This document shows, one piece after another, positions 59,677-64,000 of a stretch of DNA of 64,000 nt. Position numbers and translations under genes: made by a program. A model generated the notes under the pieces. It had not been told where the DNA came from, made no database searches, and worked only from the letters and a program-made list of their open reading frames with translations. Within the stretch, counting starts at the first letter, position 1. Every line of letters begins with the position of its first letter. Source of the stretch: Aquimarina acroporae (GTDB lineage: Bacteria; Bacteroidota; Bacteroidia; Flavobacteriales; Flavobacteriaceae); NCBI RefSeq assembly GCF_023195925.1, contig NZ_JALPRE010000016.1, positions 81,729 to 145,728 of the forward strand, in the 5' to 3' direction.

Positions 59677-61647
59677 ATGCAACGTAGTCTACTTACAAAA
59701 AGAAATGAGATTCTTGTTTTGATTGCTATATTGGCTACGACTTTCTTTGTATATTTAAACCATTTTGACAACCCTTTTTTCTTTGACGACTACCACACTA
59801 TTAATGAAAATGAATCTATTCGTAGTTTAAATAATTGGACAGAGTTTTTTACCAATGCCGATACATTTAGTTCGCTTCCTGCAAACCGATCCTATAGACC
59901 TATCATAACCCTCAAAAACGCCATTGATTATTCGCTAGCTGGAGGGTTAAATCCAAAATATTATCATTATCATATTTTCCTTTGGTTTGTGGTTTTGATC
60001 ATTCTTATGTTTTATTTGATCAAACACTTATATGATTCTGCCGATAATAAAAACAAATATATTGGTAGTGTTAGCTTAATGGCGACAACCTGGTTTGCTC
60101 TGCATACCGCTAATGCGGAAACTATTAATTACATATGCGCGCGATCTGATTCTTTTTCAACATTCTGTGTAGTTTTATCATTGCTGCTTTACATACATCC
60201 TTTTGGAAGGAAATGGTTTCTATATATAGGAACCATGATAATTGGGATTTTGACAAAACAAACTGGAGTAATGTTTTTTCCAATACTTTTCGTTTACATC
60301 CTTTTATTTGAAGAATACGCAATTATCGATGAATTTAAAGTAAACACGAAGGAGAAAATAACCTCATTTTTAAAAAAAATTGGTCCTACAGCTATTATTG
60401 CAACATCCTTATTCATATTTAATCAATATTACTTAACTCCAGATGCTACAGTTTCTACAAACTACTTAGTTACAAGATTCGAATATGTGAGCACTCAATG
60501 TTTTGTAATCATGCACTATCTTGGAAATTTTATACTACCAATAAATTTAAGTGCCGACCCTGACATAGAAATCATAAAACCATGGTATGATCTTAGGATT
60601 GTAAGCGGGTTATTGATAATTCTGGGAATGCTATTCTTAATGATTAAAACGGCACTAAAAAAAGAATTAAGACCTATTTCTTTTGGAATAGCTTGGTTTT
60701 TCATTGCTTTAATACCAACGAGTTTTAATCCCCTATTTCAAATCGCTAATGACCATAGAACCTTCTTCCCTTATATAGGACTCTTTATAGCAATTCCCTG
60801 GTTTATTTTTATAACAATACGCAAGTACAACTTAATTCAAAACAATAAAAACATTTCTTCAGGTATCATAATAGTTTTTACTGCGTTAATGGCATCACAT
60901 GCTTATGGAACTTTTCAAAGAAACAAAGTATGGAATTCTGAAGAGAGCTTATGGAAAGATGTAACTGTGAAAAGTCCAAAAAACGGAAGAGGACTCATGA
61001 ACTATGGACTTACTCAAATGGAAAAGGGAAATTTAGACGTTGCACTACAATATTTCACCAAAGCAAACGAACTAGAACCTAATTATCCTATTCTTCATAT
61101 TAATTTTGGGATACTATATGCTGCAAAGAAAAATTACATGGAAGCTGAAAAATATTTTAAATCTGCCATTAGTTTTAATACGACCTCCCCTGCCCCAGAA
61201 TATTTTTATGCACGATACCTTTATCGAAGAGGCAGAATTTCTCCGTCCAAAAACTTTTTGCTTAAAGCCTTAGAAAAAAGCCCAAACCATACTCAATCCA
61301 AAGAGCTTCTTGCAACGATTAATGCAAAACCAAATAAATCACTAAAAGAAATAGAAATTTTAAAGGAAAAAATTAAAACCACCCCTAATCCCGAAAATTA
61401 TATAGATCTAAGTCTATTATATTATAATTCTCAAGAATACGAGCTAGTAATTTCTACTTGTAAAGATCTGCTAAAAATAGACCCAAACAATCTTCAAGCT
61501 TACAATAATATATGCGCTGCATATAATCAAATGAAAAAATGGGAACTTGGATATGAAGCTTGTAAGAAAGCTTTAGAAATTGATCCTAATTACCAATTAG
61601 CTAAAAACAACCTAAAGTGGGCCGAAGATAATATCAAAAAGAAATAA
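59677..61647 (+). CDS. TMTC-like membrane glycosyltransferase with C-terminal TPRs
   Basis: A 656-residue protein: about 9-10 membrane helices in the first 400 residues, with the GT-C acidic pair Asp37-Asp38 in FFFDDYHTI of the first periplasmic loop, as in TMTC and ArnT-like proteins. Tetratricopeptide repeats follow (about 430-656). The last 110 residues match the tail of the 741-residue protein at 53998: IDLSLLYYNSQEY, NNLQAYNNICAAYNQ and ALEIDPNYQLAKNNLKWA. Probably a lipid-linked sugar transferase whose TPR part docks a partner. Confidence 0.8.
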   Translation: MQRSLLTKRNEILVLIAILATTFFVYLNHFDNPFFFDDYHTINENESIRSLNNWTEFFTNADTFSSLPANRSYRPIITLKNAIDYSLAGGLNPKYYHYHIFLWFVVLIILMFYLIKHLYDSADNKNKYIGSVSLMATTWFALHTANAETINYICARSDSFSTFCVVLSLLLYIHPFGRKWFLYIGTMIIGILTKQTGVMFFPILFVYILLFEEYAIIDEFKVNTKEKITSFLKKIGPTAIIATSLFIFNQYYLTPDATVSTNYLVTRFEYVSTQCFVIMHYLGNFILPINLSADPDIEIIKPWYDLRIVSGLLIILGMLFLMIKTALKKELRPISFGIAWFFIALIPTSFNPLFQIANDHRTFFPYIGLFIAIPWFIFITIRKYNLIQNNKNISSGIIIVFTALMASHAYGTFQRNKVWNSEESLWKDVTVKSPKNGRGLMNYGLTQMEKGNLDVALQYFTKANELEPNYPILHINFGILYAAKKNYMEAEKYFKSAISFNTTSPAPEYFYARYLYRRGRISPSKNFLLKALEKSPNHTQSKELLATINAKPNKSLKEIEILKEKIKTTPNPENYIDLSLLYYNSQEYELVISTCKDLLKIDPNNLQAYNNICAAYNQMKKWELGYEACKKALEIDPNYQLAKNNLKWAEDNIKKK

Positions 61648-61665
61648 AAACCAAAACAAAAGATA

Positions 61666-62772
61666 ATGCTTAATAATAAAACAATCGGTGTTGTAATCCC
61701 ATGCTACAATGAAGCCTCTCAAATTACAATGGTAATTGAAAGTATGCCTGAGTTCGTTGACCGTATTATTATTATCGATGATGTTTCCACAGACCAAACT
61801 ATAGATGTTGTTCTTAATTATATTAAAGAAAATAACAACAATTCTTCTTTACAACTTACTTCTAATCTAAGGACAGAAATTACTCCTACCATTTATAATC
61901 GGGCAGATATTGAAGTTCATCAAAAAAACATAGAAGAAGTTAAGAAGTTTCACCCTAATGAAATTCTAAATAACAACCCCGATCATGAAAAAATCATTTT
62001 AATCAAACATCTGAAAAATGGTGGTGTGGGGGCTTCTGTCGCCACCGGATACAAATGGTGTAAAGATCACGATATAGATTGTGCCGTAGTGATGAATGGT
62101 GATGGACAAATGGATCCTAACGAACTTGAATCAATCTGTAAACCTATAGTCGAAGAAGGAATTGATTATGTAAAAGGAAATAGACTTATACACAAAAGCG
62201 CATGGGTCATAATTCCTCGTATTAGGTTTTTAGGAAACTCTATTCTAAGTATTCTCACAAAAATAGTTTCTGGTTATTGGGGCATCTCAGATACGCAAAG
62301 TGGATACACCGCAATGTCCAATCATGCATTAAATTCTATCCCCCTTTTTAAAATCTACAAGAGATACGGAATGCCAAATGATGTATTAGTAAAATTAAAC
62401 ATTGCTTTTTGCACAATTCGAGAAGTAAAAATAAAACCAGTATATGGAGTTGGAGAGCAATCAAAATTGAATGTAGTTAAAGTAACCTTCCCTATACTCT
62501 TTTTATTAATCAGATCCTTTTTCACAAGACTACACACAAAATATTTGATAAGAAGTTTTCATCCTCTATTTCTTTTGTACTGGATTTCATTCATCATTGG
62601 AATAATTAACATGTATTTTCTGTATCATTTACTGGCCAATTTTTTTGTACCCGACTCTAAAACTCCAACAGATTACCTTATCATTTTTATATTCCTAACT
62701 ATATCAGGCTTTCAATCACTATTATTTGCTATGTGGATGGACATACAAGATAACGAAAGGTTATCCCGCTAA
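61666..62772 (+). CDS. GT2 glycosyltransferase with an insertion and C-terminal membrane helices
   Basis: A 368-residue family 2 transferase: IGVVIPCYNEASQITMVI, IIIIDDVSTDQT, and VVMNGDGQMDPNEL with the Asp near 146. Between the two halves (about 52-107) a charged insertion of roughly 55 residues interrupts the usual link between IDDVSTD and the KNGGVGASVATG motif. The C terminus has two membrane helices. Probably a dolichyl-phosphate-mannose-synthase-like or lipid-linked sugar transferase. It is 18 bp downstream of the TPR gene. Confidence 0.83.
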   Translation: MLNNKTIGVVIPCYNEASQITMVIESMPEFVDRIIIIDDVSTDQTIDVVLNYIKENNNNSSLQLTSNLRTEITPTIYNRADIEVHQKNIEEVKKFHPNEILNNNPDHEKIILIKHLKNGGVGASVATGYKWCKDHDIDCAVVMNGDGQMDPNELESICKPIVEEGIDYVKGNRLIHKSAWVIIPRIRFLGNSILSILTKIVSGYWGISDTQSGYTAMSNHALNSIPLFKIYKRYGMPNDVLVKLNIAFCTIREVKIKPVYGVGEQSKLNVVKVTFPILFLLIRSFFTRLHTKYLIRSFHPLFLLYWISFIIGIINMYFLYHLLANFFVPDSKTPTDYLIIFIFLTISGFQSLLFAMWMDIQDNERLSR

Positions 62773-62774
62773 CT

Positions 62775-63695
62775 TTACTTTATTTTTTTTAGCTGACTTA
62801 TTTCCACAGGAGATAAGTAAAAAAATATAGCACCTGGTATTAGGGATATAAGTTGTAGAACGAAAATAATTAAAGATAGTGCGATTGCATCTTCCGAAGC
62901 AAGTCCATATAGATTGAATATCACAACCAAAGAAGTTTCGCGAACACCAATCCCTAAAATAGTTATCGGAAGAAGAGATAGAACCCCTAAAATAAAAACT
63001 CCAAGAAATAAACCTAAATGATCAATTGAAATCCCCATACCCCAAGCGACGTAATTAAAAATACCGTAAATCAATATCATACTAAAAAAAGTAAGTATAA
63101 TACCTAATACCACTTTATCTCCTTTTAAGTTATGTGAATTAAAAGCACTCAACCACGGCATTAAAATTCTCTTCAGTTTATTCCTAAGAAAGTAATACCC
63201 CAAAATGAACCCAACAAAAACAAAACCCCAAAACAATATTGATTCATAAGTATCAGGAGGCTTCAACAAATTAAAGTAAACCTGATAATATATAATTGCT
63301 ATTAAACTAAAAAAAAGAAGACAAACTAAGTCAAACAAACGATCCATAATTAGACTAGCTAATCCCACTTTTTTATTTGGCAAGTTTTCTTTAATGTAAA
63401 ATAATCTTGCAAAATCCCCTATTTTCCCTGGAGTAATATTCGCAAGAAACAAACCAATAAAAAACACCTTGAACGCCTGGTAACTAGATAAAGAAATCCC
63501 GTAAGAATTAGAAATTATTTTCCACCGTAAACTCTTTAAATAAAATGCTATCCAAAAAACAGGTAATGCTCCAAGTAAGTAACTAAATGAAACTTTTTTT
63601 AAAGATTCTAAAGTTTTATCCCAACCAATATTATAAAGTAACAGAAAAAACAAAATGAAACCTAAAAACTTTATGTAAAAACTATTTTTTTTCAA
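62775..63695 (-). CDS. Lysylphosphatidylglycerol synthase TM region / UPF0104 flippase-like protein
   Basis: A 306-residue protein with about 7-8 membrane helices. The family signature is visible in LKSLRWKIISNSYG near residue 50, FLANITPGKIGDFARLFYI near 90, LASLIMDRLFDLVCL, and IGVRETSLVVIFNLYG near 255. These proteins (AglD, MprF membrane part) are linked to glycan or lipid translocation. It is convergent with the GT2 gene, 2 bp apart. Confidence 0.85.
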   Translation of the reverse strand: MKKNSFYIKFLGFILFFLLLYNIGWDKTLESLKKVSFSYLLGALPVFWIAFYLKSLRWKIISNSYGISLSSYQAFKVFFIGLFLANITPGKIGDFARLFYIKENLPNKKVGLASLIMDRLFDLVCLLFFSLIAIIYYQVYFNLLKPPDTYESILFWGFVFVGFILGYYFLRNKLKRILMPWLSAFNSHNLKGDKVVLGIILTFFSMILIYGIFNYVAWGMGISIDHLGLFLGVFILGVLSLLPITILGIGVRETSLVVIFNLYGLASEDAIALSLIIFVLQLISLIPGAIFFYLSPVEISQLKKIK

Positions 63696-63792
63696 ATTAC
63701 AAGAATAAGTGATTAAGCATCAAATGCTCCCTTCATAACGAAATTAAGAAATTACAACATACCAAATACATGATATAACGACAAGAAAACAA

Positions 63793-63832
63793 AAAAGATT
63801 CTGCATCATTCATAAAAGAAGCAGAATCTTTT
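63793..63832 (-). terminator. Terminator of tRNA-Gly
   Basis: Perfect 12-bp stem (63793-63804 with 63821-63832), 16-nt loop, U tract on the minus strand; begins 2 nt after the tRNA 3' end. Confidence 0.85.
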
Positions 63833-63834
63833 CG

Positions 63835-63907
63835 AGCGGGAGACCGGGTTCGAACCGGCGACATTCAGCTTGGAAGGCTGACGCTCTACCAACTGAGCTA
63901 CTCCCGC
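63835..63907 (-). tRNA. tRNA-Gly (anticodon UCC)
   Basis: A 73-nt cloverleaf on the minus strand: the acceptor stem GCGGGAG pairs with CTCCCGC, the D-arm is GCTCAGTTGGTAGAGC, the anticodon stem TCAGC/GCTGA encloses the loop CTTCCAA with anticodon TCC, and the T-arm contains GGTTCGAACC. The 3' CCA is not encoded and the discriminator base is U. A terminator follows directly. Confidence 0.96.
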
Positions 63908-63918
63908 ATTAGTGACCG

Positions 63919-63926
63919 CAAATATA
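63919..63926 (-). promoter_or_regulatory. tRNA-Gly promoter -7 element
   Basis: Minus strand TATATTTG with TTG 18 bp further upstream; about 11 nt before the mature 5' end of the tRNA. Confidence 0.55.
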
Positions 63927-64000
63927 TTAGATTTATTCAAAATACAAAACTAAATATCAATTTTCTATTTTTAGATTTTACTTTTAACAAAAAAGGGATT

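Overview
The window is AT-rich chromosomal DNA from a member of the Bacteroidota, most likely a marine Flavobacteriaceae. This is inferred from the fused SecDF, promoters of the Bacteroidota type (TAnnTTTG at -7), few Shine-Dalgarno sequences, many lipoproteins with short lipoboxes, DUF2911 and DUF6702 proteins, an astacin with chitin-binding-type modules, and a complete-looking set of peptidases. No genus can be named from sequence alone. There is no prophage, insertion sequence, integrase or CRISPR array.

Layout. 1-8586 is housekeeping on the minus strand: secDF (cut by the window edge), a small protein resembling a SecD periplasmic subdomain, mdh, a beta-barrel-like protein, a PQQ-type propeller and gyrB, most separated by clear terminators. 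8587-12828 holds a secreted astacin protease, asnB and a DUF2911 protein. 12829-14487 looks empty by length but carries four tandem, exactly 32-codon paralogous peptide genes (minus strand), each with its own promoter; three of these promoters share a modular upstream architecture ending in GGGG-N6-CCCC. This is the best candidate for an undescribed system. 14488-27000 is a mix of queE, RidA, an HerA-like ATPase, a cupin, hydrolases, rluF, a sterol desaturase/ALDH pair, a methyltransferase, a flavin reductase and a GNAT.

27113-30560 appears to be one regulon: an AraC-type regulator followed by three transcription units (secreted protein plus DoxX; a 53-residue protein; an AhpD-like protein), each preceded by a near-identical 28-bp box placed 64, 84 or 64 bp before the -7 element. 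A degenerate cupredoxin follows.

32609-41480 is a kynurenine (tryptophan) degradation operon: kynU, kmo, a RidA-type 2-aminomuconate deaminase, an IclR regulator, 2-aminomuconic semialdehyde dehydrogenase, an unusual SDR, 3-hydroxyanthranilate dioxygenase and ACMS decarboxylase. It converts kynurenine to 4-oxalocrotonate; tryptophan dioxygenase, formamidase and the steps after oxalocrotonate are not here. A perfect palindrome of the KdgR/IclR type sits at the kynU promoter and is the probable operator. An AraC regulator and a divergent MFS transporter lie just upstream.

42024-51264 carries an O-methyltransferase, a subtilisin-like lipoprotein, tatA, an M1 peptidase, DUF6702 and two related CarboxypepD_reg proteins, pepE and glutaminase. 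51274-63695 is a surface-glycan region: GT-C type membrane proteins, two with nearly the same TPR tail, a WecE-like aminotransferase with a divergent formyltransferase (suggesting an N-formylated 4-amino-4,6-dideoxy sugar), two GT2 enzymes and a flippase-like LPG-synthase-TM protein. A tRNA-Gly(UCC) closes the window.
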